Shown here one piece after another: positions 1 through 5,262 of a DNA stretch of 5,532 nucleotides. A program made the position numbers and the translations under genes. The number at the start of each line of letters is the position of its first letter. The stretch's first letter is position 1. This DNA comes from Desulfobacula sp. Its GTDB lineage: Bacteria > Desulfobacterota > Desulfobacteria > Desulfobacterales > Desulfobacteraceae. The notes beneath the pieces are model-generated. The model had not been told where the DNA came from. It did not search any database and saw nothing but the letters and a program-made list of their open reading frames with translations. The stretch covers positions 1 to 5,532 of the forward strand of contig JAGLFI010000085.1 of the NCBI GenBank assembly GCA_023144585.1. The letters run 5' to 3'.

Positions 1-356
1 ACACCCTCTTTTTTCAATAAATCAGAAAAAAATTGATTTTTTCTATTACCCAGCCCGCAAATGGTTTCTTTATCAGGAGCATCTTGAACAGAACCATAGG
101 GAATATCAATGCTGCGCGAGGCAATAAAAGCTTGAACTCCTTTATAGCGAGGTTTTCCATCCACATATTTTATATAATCATCTGATAGATCAAAGGGCAT
201 ATAACCATCAGCACCACCCTTTTTTTTCAAATATTCATCAAAAAGCTTTTTCCAGGCACTTGCATGGGTATCTGCCGTTCGGGTTACCACACCGTCCAGA
301 TCAAACAGGACGGCATCATACAATTCAGGATCAATTGTTAGTTTTTGGGTAGGCAT
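1..356 (-). CDS. HAD-superfamily hydrolase, beta-phosphoglucomutase family (N-terminal part, runs off the window)
   Basis: I translated this frame by hand: 118 codons are open from the ATG at 356 down to the window edge, so the C-terminus is missing. Residues 13-23 read YDAVLFDLDGV followed by VT, the HAD motif I; its first Asp is the nucleophile and the second the acid/base. The following cap region carries YVDGKPRYKGVQAF (about residues 60-73) and then GLGNRKN (about 102-108). This pattern belongs to the beta-phosphoglucomutase-like HAD proteins often found with GH65 disaccharide phosphorylases or trehalose metabolism. Family members act in the cytoplasm on phosphosugars, typically interconverting beta-glucose 1-phosphate and glucose 6-phosphate, although some are phosphatases. 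A GAGGA ribosome site at 365-369, 8 nt upstream, supports the start. Motifs II-IV are outside the window, so mutase versus phosphatase cannot be decided. Confidence 0.9.
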   Translation of the reverse strand, partial: MPTQKLTIDPELYDAVLFDLDGVVTRTADTHASAWKKLFDEYLKKKGGADGYMPFDLSDDYIKYVDGKPRYKGVQAFIASRSIDIPYGSVQDAPDKETICGLGNRKNQFFSDLLKKEG

Positions 357-489
357 AATAAAAATCCTCGTAATAATTTTTATTAACAAAAAATAATACT
401 GTTTTTCCAACAAATCAGGAGAAAAGGAAGAATTTATTCAGGCGATTGTTCAGATATATTTTATTTCTGCAAGAGGCTCACTTTTAAAA

Positions 490-518
490 AAAATACACAA
501 ATTCATTATACCTGTCAA
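490..518 (-). promoter_or_regulatory. Candidate sigma-70 promoter for the HAD hydrolase gene
   Basis: Read on the minus strand there is a perfect TTGACA (513-518), a 17-bp spacer and TATTTT (490-495). A perfect TATAAT also sits inside the spacer (505-510) but has no good -35 of its own. A 10-bp palindrome TTAAGCTTAA (525-534) lies just upstream of the -35 and could bind a regulator. Transcription would start near 483, giving a leader of about 127 nt before the ATG at 356. The region is AT-rich, so chance matches are possible. Confidence 0.5.
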
Positions 519-574
519 AATTATTTAAGCTTAATAAGTTACGGCACCATCCACCCGATTATTTCCTTTACCTT

Positions 575-1252
575 CTAAAAAATTCTTCTGGAATTACTTG
601 ACAGATCAGCCGCATAAAGCAAATTTCCTGTCCCATAAAATTTTTCAACCAGGCGCTCATGATTATCAGGATCAATATCAAATGTATGGAAAAACACTTT
701 TCTAAATCCTTTTTCGACATCATCGTATGAGGTCAAAATACTACCCAGCCGGCCACCACTGTTTCTGATCATATCCGTTAAGTACTTTATAATACCGGGC
801 TTATCCTGCAGCTTAAATGCAAAGACCTGCCCTTTGTTTGAAACCCCTGTAAAAGACACAAAACATCTGAAAATATCACTTTTGGTAATGATACCTATCA
901 TTTTGCCTGCACTATCAAGTACCGGCATTCCGGATATGCCTTTAGACAGCATAATTGCAGCAGCCTCATCAACGGTATGATCCGACCGAATCGTGACAAC
1001 AGGCGTTGCCATGATAGATTCGATTCTAACTGTATCCATCAGAGAGGTCATTTCAAATTTATCCAGAGTAGTGGCATCAGAAGGAGATGCCTTTTTAATA
1101 TCACCGTCGGTTACGATACCAACGAGTTTTCCTTTATCTAAAACTGGGAGCATGGAGATCACCCTTGTTTCAAATAATTTTAATCCCTCATTCAAGGATT
1201 TATCACTTTCCAGGATAATTACAGATCTGCTCATCCATTCTTTTATCAACAT
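575..1252 (-). CDS. CBS-CBS-ACT domain protein (AcuB-like)
   Basis: This 225-residue cytoplasmic protein has two CBS domains, residues about 1-55 (IKEWMSRSVIILESDKSL ... GIVTDGDIKKA) and 75-132 (VESIMATPV-like start, GISGMPVLD, GIITKSDIFR). An ACT-like domain follows at about 141-215, with the ligand-loop pattern KLQDKPG and then GGRLGSILTSYDD. The order and length match the AcuB-type CBS-ACT proteins common in delta-proteobacteria. Paired CBS domains usually bind AMP, ATP or related adenosyl ligands and ACT domains bind small molecules, so a ligand-sensing role is likely, but the partner is unknown. The start at 1252 is supported by GAGGAGA at 1259-1265, 6 nt upstream. It is divergent from the Na+/Ca2+ antiporter and has a sigma-54-like element upstream. 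The stop is TAG. No clear terminator separates it from the downstream HAD promoter. Confidence 0.9.
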   Translation of the reverse strand: MLIKEWMSRSVIILESDKSLNEGLKLFETRVISMLPVLDKGKLVGIVTDGDIKKASPSDATTLDKFEMTSLMDTVRIESIMATPVVTIRSDHTVDEAAAIMLSKGISGMPVLDSAGKMIGIITKSDIFRCFVSFTGVSNKGQVFAFKLQDKPGIIKYLTDMIRNSGGRLGSILTSYDDVEKGFRKVFFHTFDIDPDNHERLVEKFYGTGNLLYAADLSSNSRRIF

Positions 1253-1317
1253 TTTTTATCTCCTCTATTAAACCAAACATTAATAACGAGCTTTTTACCG
1301 GTTACAATAAAGATAAT

Positions 1318-1334
1318 AGCAATAGTCATACCAA
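1318..1334 (-). promoter_or_regulatory. Candidate sigma-54 (RpoN) -24/-12 promoter of the CBS-ACT gene
   Basis: The minus strand reads TTGGTATGACTATTGCT. It carries the GG and GC doublets 10 nt apart and fits the degenerate RpoN pattern TGGYRYRNNNNTTGCW at every specified base. Transcription would begin about 12 nt past the GC, near 1307, leaving a leader of about 55 nt that contains the GAGGAGA ribosome site. If real, expression would need an enhancer-binding protein; I did not identify its binding sites. Confidence 0.5.
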
Positions 1335-1607
1335 TCCTATCTTGATATTATTCAAACCCTGCTATACCAGCAGTTACAAATTCTTTAATTTTTTAAATAA
1401 TTTCTTTCGACGAAATTTTGTGTGGGGATCTTTTCAATATGTAAAACAAACTGACATCAATTATAAAAAAAGCTGTTGGACAAAACACTTCTTACATAAT
1501 GACTAATATATTTAAAAATGTTATTAACCCAGGAACAAAATTGAAGAAGTGGTAGAAATGGTAAATTTACCGGTAGCTGTAAGGTGTTGGTTAACCCATG
1601 ATTGCAA

Positions 1608-1613
1608 AAGGGA
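1608..1613 (+). promoter_or_regulatory. Ribosome-binding site deciding the TTG start of the antiporter
   Basis: AAGGGA ends 7 nt before the TTG at 1621. The competing in-frame starts, GTG 1549 and ATG 1558, have no purine-rich site at a usable distance: the nearest AGGA, at 1531-1534, is 14 nt from the GTG. Confidence 0.45.
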
Positions 1614-1620
1614 AAAAATA

Positions 1621-2595
1621 TTGGATGGTAATTTGTTTTTGCCCATAATTGTGTTTATTATTGGGCTTATTCTCCTGATCTGGAGTGCAAACAGATTTGT
1701 GGAAGGTGCTTCGGTTACGGCAAAATATGCAAAAATGCCTCCTTTTTTGATTGGCATGGTGATCGTGGGTTTTGGAACATCTGCTCCGGAAATGGTTATT
1801 TCTGCTATATCTGCTTCCCAGGGGAATCCCGGACTTGCTCTGGGTAATGCATATGGATCCAATATCGCTAATATCGCTTTGGTTTTGGGATTGACTGCAC
1901 TGATCCAGCCCATGATAGTCCATCCCAGTGTGTTGAAAAAAGAGCTGCCTGTTTTTTCATGTGTAACCCTTATGGCCATTCTTCAATTATGGGATGGTAA
2001 GTTAAGCAGGATTGATGCCTTGCTTCTTCTTACCGTATTTTGTCTTTTGATGACCTGGAATATTATACAGGGCTTTCGAAGCCAGGACCGCAAATTAAAT
2101 TTAAAAAGGGAAAAAAAGTACGAAATCCATGACGGTATGTCCTTGAAAAAAGCACTTGTGTGGCTTTTTATTGGCCTTGTCCTGTTGATCATAAGCTCCC
2201 GCTTTCTTGTCTGGGGCGCGGTTAAGATTGCACACGGCTTTGGGATCAGTGATCTGATCATTGGTTTGACCATCGTTGCCATTGGCACATCACTGCCGGA
2301 ACTGGCTTCCTCTGTAGCTGCTATATATAAGAATGAGCATGATATGGCGCTGGGAACCATACTGGGGTCCAATCAGTTCAATACCCTTGCTGTTGTCGGA
2401 ATTGCCGGAGCAATTCATCCCATGTCTATTGCTCCTGAAATCCTTTACAGGGATTGCCTGGTCATGGGAGTATTGATACTGAGTCTTTTCTTTATATGCA
2501 AAAATTTTATAATTAACCGGTATGAAGGAGCTGGATTATTATCTGTCTATATCGGATATACAGCCTGGCTGGCTTTTAATATTCTGGCGAAATAA
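1621..2595 (+). CDS. Calcium/sodium antiporter, YrbG-type CaCA family
   Basis: This integral membrane antiporter expels Ca2+ in exchange for Na+ (or H+) by family precedent. Two alpha repeats are plain: GFGTSAPE (50-57) with GSN (79-81), and AIGTSLPE (220-227) with GSN (249-251). Their Glu and Asn/Ser residues form the ion sites in CaCA proteins. About ten hydrophobic segments are visible, split by a charged loop at roughly 153-173. The frame is open from GTG 1549 (348 aa; ATG 1558 gives 345 aa). I prefer TTG 1621 (324 aa) because family members begin right before the first membrane helix (here LFLPIIVFIIG), the extra 24 residues are polar and family-atypical, and AAGGGA sits 7 nt upstream. 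The gene is convergent with the TauE gene, 19 bp between stops, with no hairpin terminator seen. A K+-dependent or proton-coupled variant cannot be excluded. Confidence 0.9.
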   Translation: MDGNLFLPIIVFIIGLILLIWSANRFVEGASVTAKYAKMPPFLIGMVIVGFGTSAPEMVISAISASQGNPGLALGNAYGSNIANIALVLGLTALIQPMIVHPSVLKKELPVFSCVTLMAILQLWDGKLSRIDALLLLTVFCLLMTWNIIQGFRSQDRKLNLKREKKYEIHDGMSLKKALVWLFIGLVLLIISSRFLVWGAVKIAHGFGISDLIIGLTIVAIGTSLPELASSVAAIYKNEHDMALGTILGSNQFNTLAVVGIAGAIHPMSIAPEILYRDCLVMGVLILSLFFICKNFIINRYEGAGLLSVYIGYTAWLAFNILAK

Positions 2596-2614
2596 TGAAA
2601 CCTTGTCACACTGG

Positions 2615-3511
2615 TCAAATAAAAAATGCTGAAATATATTTTAATGCGATAAACAGGATACAGCAGCTTAGAATCCCTTTAATATATACAGGTTGAACAT
2701 ATTTTTGAACCCTTGCCCCCAGATACATGCCTAAAATTCCCCCGGAACCAAACAGTGCCCCAAGCATCCAATCCGGTGATACTGCGACTTGTGGGTATAC
2801 AAAAGATAAAAGCTGATAAAAAATCACACCAGAAATTGATGTGACAAATGTACCCAAAAGCGCTGCCCCGGCGATCACGTGTACGGGCAGGCCAATAATT
2901 GTAACCAGTATCGGTGCAATTATTGATCCGCCTCCAATACCATATATCCCGCCAATAATTCCGACAAAAGAACATATCAAGTATATAGTTAGCGGTTTGT
3001 AAGCATATACTTTTCCTCCAAATTCAAAAGAAACCTTATTGAACGAGGACTCCATGACGGTCAAGCTGTGAAAATTTGTAGTTTTGACCGGTTGATCTTT
3101 CTCCTTTGCCTTGTGGGCAATGATAATATCTTTTAACAGCTTCCACCCTATATAAAGCAGGACAAGCCCAACAAACACCTTGAAACTTTTTGGATCAGGC
3201 AGATACTCGATTCGCACCCATGCACCGATAAAAACCCCTGGCAAAGTTCCGATAATGATCGCCTTGGCCAATGGCCATAACATCCTTTTTTCTTTAATAT
3301 AACGGTACACTCCGCTGGGAATGGCAATGATATTAAAAACATGATTAGTAGCGGAAACAGAAGGAGTTGTATATCCAAGTATACTCATTTGGAACGGCAG
3401 CAATAAAAATGCCCCTGAAATACCACCCATTGAAGTTAAAAATGAAACAATAAAAGCTATGAAGAAAATAAGATACGGATTGGCATGAATTTCAGCAATT
3501 GGAAAATACAT
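2615..3511 (-). CDS. TauE/SafE family anion exporter
   Basis: This polytopic inner-membrane protein of 298 residues has the two-repeat TauE/SafE layout. Repeat one starts near 13 (FLTSMGGISGAFLLLPF, 24-40) and includes SATNHVFNI (53-61). Repeat two begins near 175 with the glycine-rich GGIYGIGGGSIIAPIL (187-202) and AGAALLGTFVTS (214-225). A hydrophilic loop at about 132-172 separates the repeats and marks a subfamily I know from sulfate reducers and relatives. Characterised relatives export sulfite, sulfoacetate or other sulfonates, and some family members are proposed sulfate carriers; the substrate here is not determined. The ATG at 3511 has GAGGA at 3517-3521, 5 nt upstream. The frame stays open somewhat further upstream but without a standard start codon. 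It lies 99 bp behind the REC-CBS gene, probably with its own leader. Confidence 0.9.
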   Translation of the reverse strand: MYFPIAEIHANPYLIFFIAFIVSFLTSMGGISGAFLLLPFQMSILGYTTPSVSATNHVFNIIAIPSGVYRYIKEKRMLWPLAKAIIIGTLPGVFIGAWVRIEYLPDPKSFKVFVGLVLLYIGWKLLKDIIIAHKAKEKDQPVKTTNFHSLTVMESSFNKVSFEFGGKVYAYKPLTIYLICSFVGIIGGIYGIGGGSIIAPILVTIIGLPVHVIAGAALLGTFVTSISGVIFYQLLSFVYPQVAVSPDWMLGALFGSGGILGMYLGARVQKYVQPVYIKGILSCCILFIALKYISAFFI

Positions 3512-3537
3512 TCTGTTCCTCAGGTTATGTGTTATAA

Positions 3538-3574
3538 TCCGGAAAGATGGCCTGACAATGACTATCCTCCCGGA
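3538..3574 (-). other. Strand-specific hairpin in the TauE gene leader
   Basis: On the minus strand TCCGGGAGGAT (3574-3564) can pair with ATCTTTCCGGA (3548-3538) over 11 consecutive base pairs, two of them G-U, around a 15-nt loop. On the plus strand those two positions become A-C mismatches, so the fold favours RNA made from the minus strand. No U-run follows, so it is not an ordinary intrinsic terminator. The stem sequesters a GGGAGG motif. It may be an mRNA-stabilising or regulatory leader element. Confidence 0.45.
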
Positions 3575-3582
3575 CTCTTTTT

Positions 3583-3610
3583 ATTTAACCTTAAAAAACG
3601 AGCAGGTCAA
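3583..3610 (-). promoter_or_regulatory. Weak candidate promoter for the TauE gene
   Basis: On the minus strand TTGACC (3605-3610, 5/6 match to TTGACA) is followed by a 16-bp spacer and TTAAAT (3583-3588, 4/6 match to TATAAT), directly behind the REC-CBS stop codon. A start near 3576 would put the 11-bp hairpin at the very 5' end of the transcript. The region is AT-rich, so this is tentative. Confidence 0.3.
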
Positions 3611-4444
3611 TTATAAATTCAAAATCTTCTCCATTTCAAAAAACAGATCCTGCTCCCTTATCACACCCACAGTTCTGTCGGACAATGTGACAAGAAGCCG
3701 CCTCTCCCTGCTGTTAAGCATGAGATATGCCGCTTCCATGAGATTTGATCTGTCGTCAATGGAAACAGGAGAAGGTGACATAACGTCACTGATACATTTA
3801 TTCCTGACCTCCTGGATTCCTTTACTGAACATTCCTTCCCAGAACATGGGAGAAAATTCAACACTGTCTGCCAGGGATGGCTTAGGTGCGGAAAGATAGG
3901 CCGGCATTAGTGTTTCCAACAGATCCCTGATGGTCAGGATTCCTTTTATTTTCTTATCAGCATCCCTGACAAGAATCGAACGATGACCGGTCTCCATCAA
4001 CTGGTTTGTTGCCATCTTTGTAACAAAAGATTTCTTCAACTTATTAATCGCATTCTGTATGGTTTTCCGCTCATTGATAGTGGAGTACTCAGTAATCGGG
4101 ATCATTACCGCTGTGACCCGTCTTTCTTTATGTCCAGATAATTTATTTGTTGGATTGCAGGCTTCTTGAATTTTTTCTGTCAGATAATCAATATCACAGG
4201 GTTTGCTCAGGTAATCAAATGCCCCTTCAACAAGGGCATCCCTTGCCGAAGGCTGATCCTCGTGCCCGGTCAGCATGATCACCGGAAGATTCGGTTTAAG
4301 TTTTTTTATTTTTGCCAGGGCCTCGTGTCCGTCAATACCCGGCATTTTGATATCCAGAATAACCACATCCGGGTCCTGATCAATTTTTTCCAGGGCCTCT
4401 TCACCACTGCCTGCAAGGATGGTTTCAAATCCTTTTTTCATCAT
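3611..4444 (-). CDS. Response regulator with CBS pair, receiver domain truncated at the N-terminus
   Basis: The 277-residue frame holds most of a two-component receiver domain, then two CBS domains and no DNA-binding output. Visible receiver parts: beta-3 with the phosphoacceptor Asp31 (VVILDIKMPG, 27-36), Thr59 (IMLTGHED) and Lys81 (YLSKPCD). CBS1 spans about 110-180 (GHRSILVRDADKKIKGILTIRDLL) and CBS2 about 217-274 (CISDVMSPSPVSI ... VGVIREQDLFFEM). The domain lacks beta-1, the acidic Asp pair and most of helix 1. Those first parts occur just upstream in another frame behind a strong RBS (4425-4475), so the gene looks disrupted by a small deletion. The ATG pair at 4444/4441 has no properly spaced RBS, so translation would depend on reinitiation. 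If made, the product could hardly bind Mg2+ for phosphorylation, while the CBS part may still sense adenine nucleotides. It sits between the Yip1 and TauE genes. Confidence 0.8.
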   Translation of the reverse strand: MMKKGFETILAGSGEEALEKIDQDPDVVILDIKMPGIDGHEALAKIKKLKPNLPVIMLTGHEDQPSARDALVEGAFDYLSKPCDIDYLTEKIQEACNPTNKLSGHKERRVTAVMIPITEYSTINERKTIQNAINKLKKSFVTKMATNQLMETGHRSILVRDADKKIKGILTIRDLLETLMPAYLSAPKPSLADSVEFSPMFWEGMFSKGIQEVRNKCISDVMSPSPVSIDDRSNLMEAAYLMLNSRERRLLVTLSDRTVGVIREQDLFFEMEKILNL

Positions 4445-4475
4445 CCACCATTAACATTTTTATTTGTCTTGTCAT
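4425..4475 (-). pseudogene. Out-of-frame N-terminus of the REC-CBS response regulator
   Basis: From the ATG at 4475 this frame reads MTRQIKMLMVDDEKRI and then TGA (4425-4427). IKMLMVDDE is the canonical beta-1 strand and acidic pocket of a receiver domain, exactly what the 3611-4444 frame lacks. Receiver domains normally carry about 14 residues between VDDE and the GF/GY before beta-2; here the DNA goes straight to KKGFE, shifted by +1. A deletion of 3n+2 nt, perhaps 30-40, explains both the lost helix 1 and the frame change. The bases GATGATGAAAAA make sense in both frames (DDEK and MMKK), as expected if the deletion joined two short direct repeats. Confidence 0.75.
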
Positions 4476-4484
4476 TTGTATCAT

Positions 4485-4490
4485 CTCCTT
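4485..4490 (-). promoter_or_regulatory. Strong ribosome-binding site of the original REC-CBS start
   Basis: AAGGAG lies 9 nt upstream of the ATG at 4475 and is the only good Shine-Dalgarno site near this gene. It points to MTRQIKMLMVDDE as the ancestral start rather than the ATG pair at 4444/4441. Confidence 0.75.
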
Positions 4491-4543
4491 ATTGATCAAT
4501 ACTTTCCATAATGTTTATGTGATACCTGAATTTTATCCTTTTA

Positions 4544-5068
4544 TTAACTGAATGCTATTATTGCTGAATACATCAAAAAAAACTGAACCGGCACGGAAAC
4601 CAGCAGAATTACCACTGCCTGTTTCCATGTAAACCCGCAGGTATTTTTAAAGCCTGTGTATATCAGCCACCATTTCCAGGGCTCGGTGAACCATAGCAAA
4701 AACGGCAGCCATGACATAAAAAAGGTTACCCCGGATGAAAAAGCATACAGACTGAATATAATTGAAAAAGAGCTGCGTTTCCCAAAGATTAGAACCATTG
4801 CTGTAAATCCCAGTAAGGATGAGATAATGATCATTCCTGCGGCATTAACAAAAAAGACACCTGCCATTATCCAGACAGGTTTTGAATAGGCGCCGGTTAA
4901 AAGATTTGCACCGGCAAAAAAACCACAGCAAATAACCATAAATCCTAATGTCCTTCTCAATGTTGTCTTCTCGGCAAGTTCCTTGAAAAACAATCCGGGT
5001 TCAATCAAAAGCTGAATCAGAGAATAAGAGTAAAACCGCCAGGTTTTTAAAGTGGATTCCAACATCAT
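4544..5068 (-). CDS. Yip1-family integral membrane protein
   Basis: This 174-residue membrane protein starts with a polar segment ending in LIEPGLFFKELAEKTTLRRTL (split here by position: Pro24, Phe27-Phe28, Arg38-Arg39), the pattern that opens bacterial YIP1 proteins. It continues with about four to five hydrophobic stretches (roughly 42-60, 65-93, 102-126, 131-140 and 150-173). A Trp-rich bend, FTEPWKWW, lies at 127-134. Bacterial Yip1 homologues have no settled function and often sit beside transporters. The ATG pair 5068/5065 is preceded by AAAGGAG (5075-5081), 6 nt upstream. The gene follows the small membrane ORF by 46 bp and precedes the REC-CBS start by 68 bp on the same strand, fitting an operon with the SLC13 transporter. 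It could be an accessory or scaffold for that transporter, which is inference. Confidence 0.75.
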   Translation of the reverse strand: MMLESTLKTWRFYSYSLIQLLIEPGLFFKELAEKTTLRRTLGFMVICCGFFAGANLLTGAYSKPVWIMAGVFFVNAAGMIIISSLLGFTAMVLIFGKRSSFSIIFSLYAFSSGVTFFMSWLPFLLWFTEPWKWWLIYTGFKNTCGFTWKQAVVILLVSVPVQFFLMYSAIIAFS

Positions 5069-5114
5069 CGCACTCTCCTTTGAATATCTTCAGATACTGA
5101 TTCCAATTCTATAG

Positions 5115-5261
5115 TCATACCAGTTTTACAAGTATGCCCATCATCAGCATGAAGATTGTCATAAAGAAAAAGAATTTTCGTTCCGTTTCTTTGGTAAAAA
5201 GCAACTTACCATTTTTCAGTATTGTTTTTTTCGATTCAGTATTTTTTATTTGTTGATTCAT
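5115..5261 (-). CDS. Small single-pass membrane protein (48 aa), unknown function
   Basis: Reading the minus strand from ATG 5261 gives an uninterrupted 48-codon frame ending in TGA at 5115-5117. The first 28 residues are polar and basic (MNQQIKNTESKK near the start, FTKETERK at 22-29). Residues 30-48 form one hydrophobic helix (FFFFMTIFMLMMGILVKLV), giving an N-in topology by the positive-inside rule. The start lies 1 nt after the TGA of the SLC13 transporter, with GGA 7 nt upstream. An in-frame ATG at 5273 would overlap the transporter by 11 nt and give 52 residues. Such tight spacing indicates translational coupling. It resembles small transporter-associated subunits, but I recognise no named family. 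The main evidence is the codon-like frame, the topology and its fit into an otherwise empty gap. Confidence 0.6.
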   Translation of the reverse strand: MNQQIKNTESKKTILKNGKLLFTKETERKFFFFMTIFMLMMGILVKLV

Positions 5262-5262
5262 A

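Larger units (their letters stand above)
1253..1620. other. Divergent intergenic spacer, no gene seen
   Basis: This stretch of about 370 bp between the CBS-ACT gene (leftward) and the antiporter (rightward) is AT-rich, with stops in all frames. It holds the CBS-ACT ribosome site and the sigma-54-like element at 1318-1334. It also holds two small inverted repeats: CTGCT/AGCAG at 1359-1373 (5-nt loop) and AATTTC/GAAATT at 1399-1417 (7-nt loop). Either could be an operator, but both are short enough to occur by chance. I found no convincing -10/-35 pair for the rightward antiporter gene. Confidence 0.6.

Noticed and set aside
993..1271. 92-codon plus-strand open frame over the CBS-ACT gene
   Set aside because: It lies antisense to well-conserved CBS motifs and has no recognisable domain or RBS.
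1359..1417. Short inverted repeats CTGCT/AGCAG and AATTTC/GAAATT as operators
   Set aside because: Stems of 5-6 bp in AT-rich DNA are expected by chance, and neither overlaps a supported promoter.
1476..1509. Rightward promoter TTGGAC ... CATAAT/TAATAT for the antiporter
   Set aside because: The spacers are 13 or 22 bp, outside the workable range, and the elements are weak.
1524..1979. 151-codon minus-strand open frame inside the antiporter gene
   Set aside because: It is antisense to the first alpha repeat of a clear CaCA antiporter, has no RBS and no family-like motifs; a shadow frame.
2596..2614. Bidirectional terminator between the convergent antiporter and TauE genes
   Set aside because: The 19-bp gap contains no inverted repeat and no T-run on either strand.
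3538..3590. Plus-strand intrinsic terminator (hairpin followed by CTCTTTTTATTT)
   Set aside because: On the plus strand the stem has two A-C mismatches, no plus-strand gene ends nearby, and the fold is perfect only on the minus strand.
4425..4445. Programmed -1 ribosomal frameshift at the A6-G run (GAAAAAAGG) joining MVDDE to the receiver body
   Set aside because: A -1 shift leads into the third frame, not the receiver frame; a +1 shift is needed. Even then about 12 residues of helix 1 would be missing, so a deletion explains the site better.
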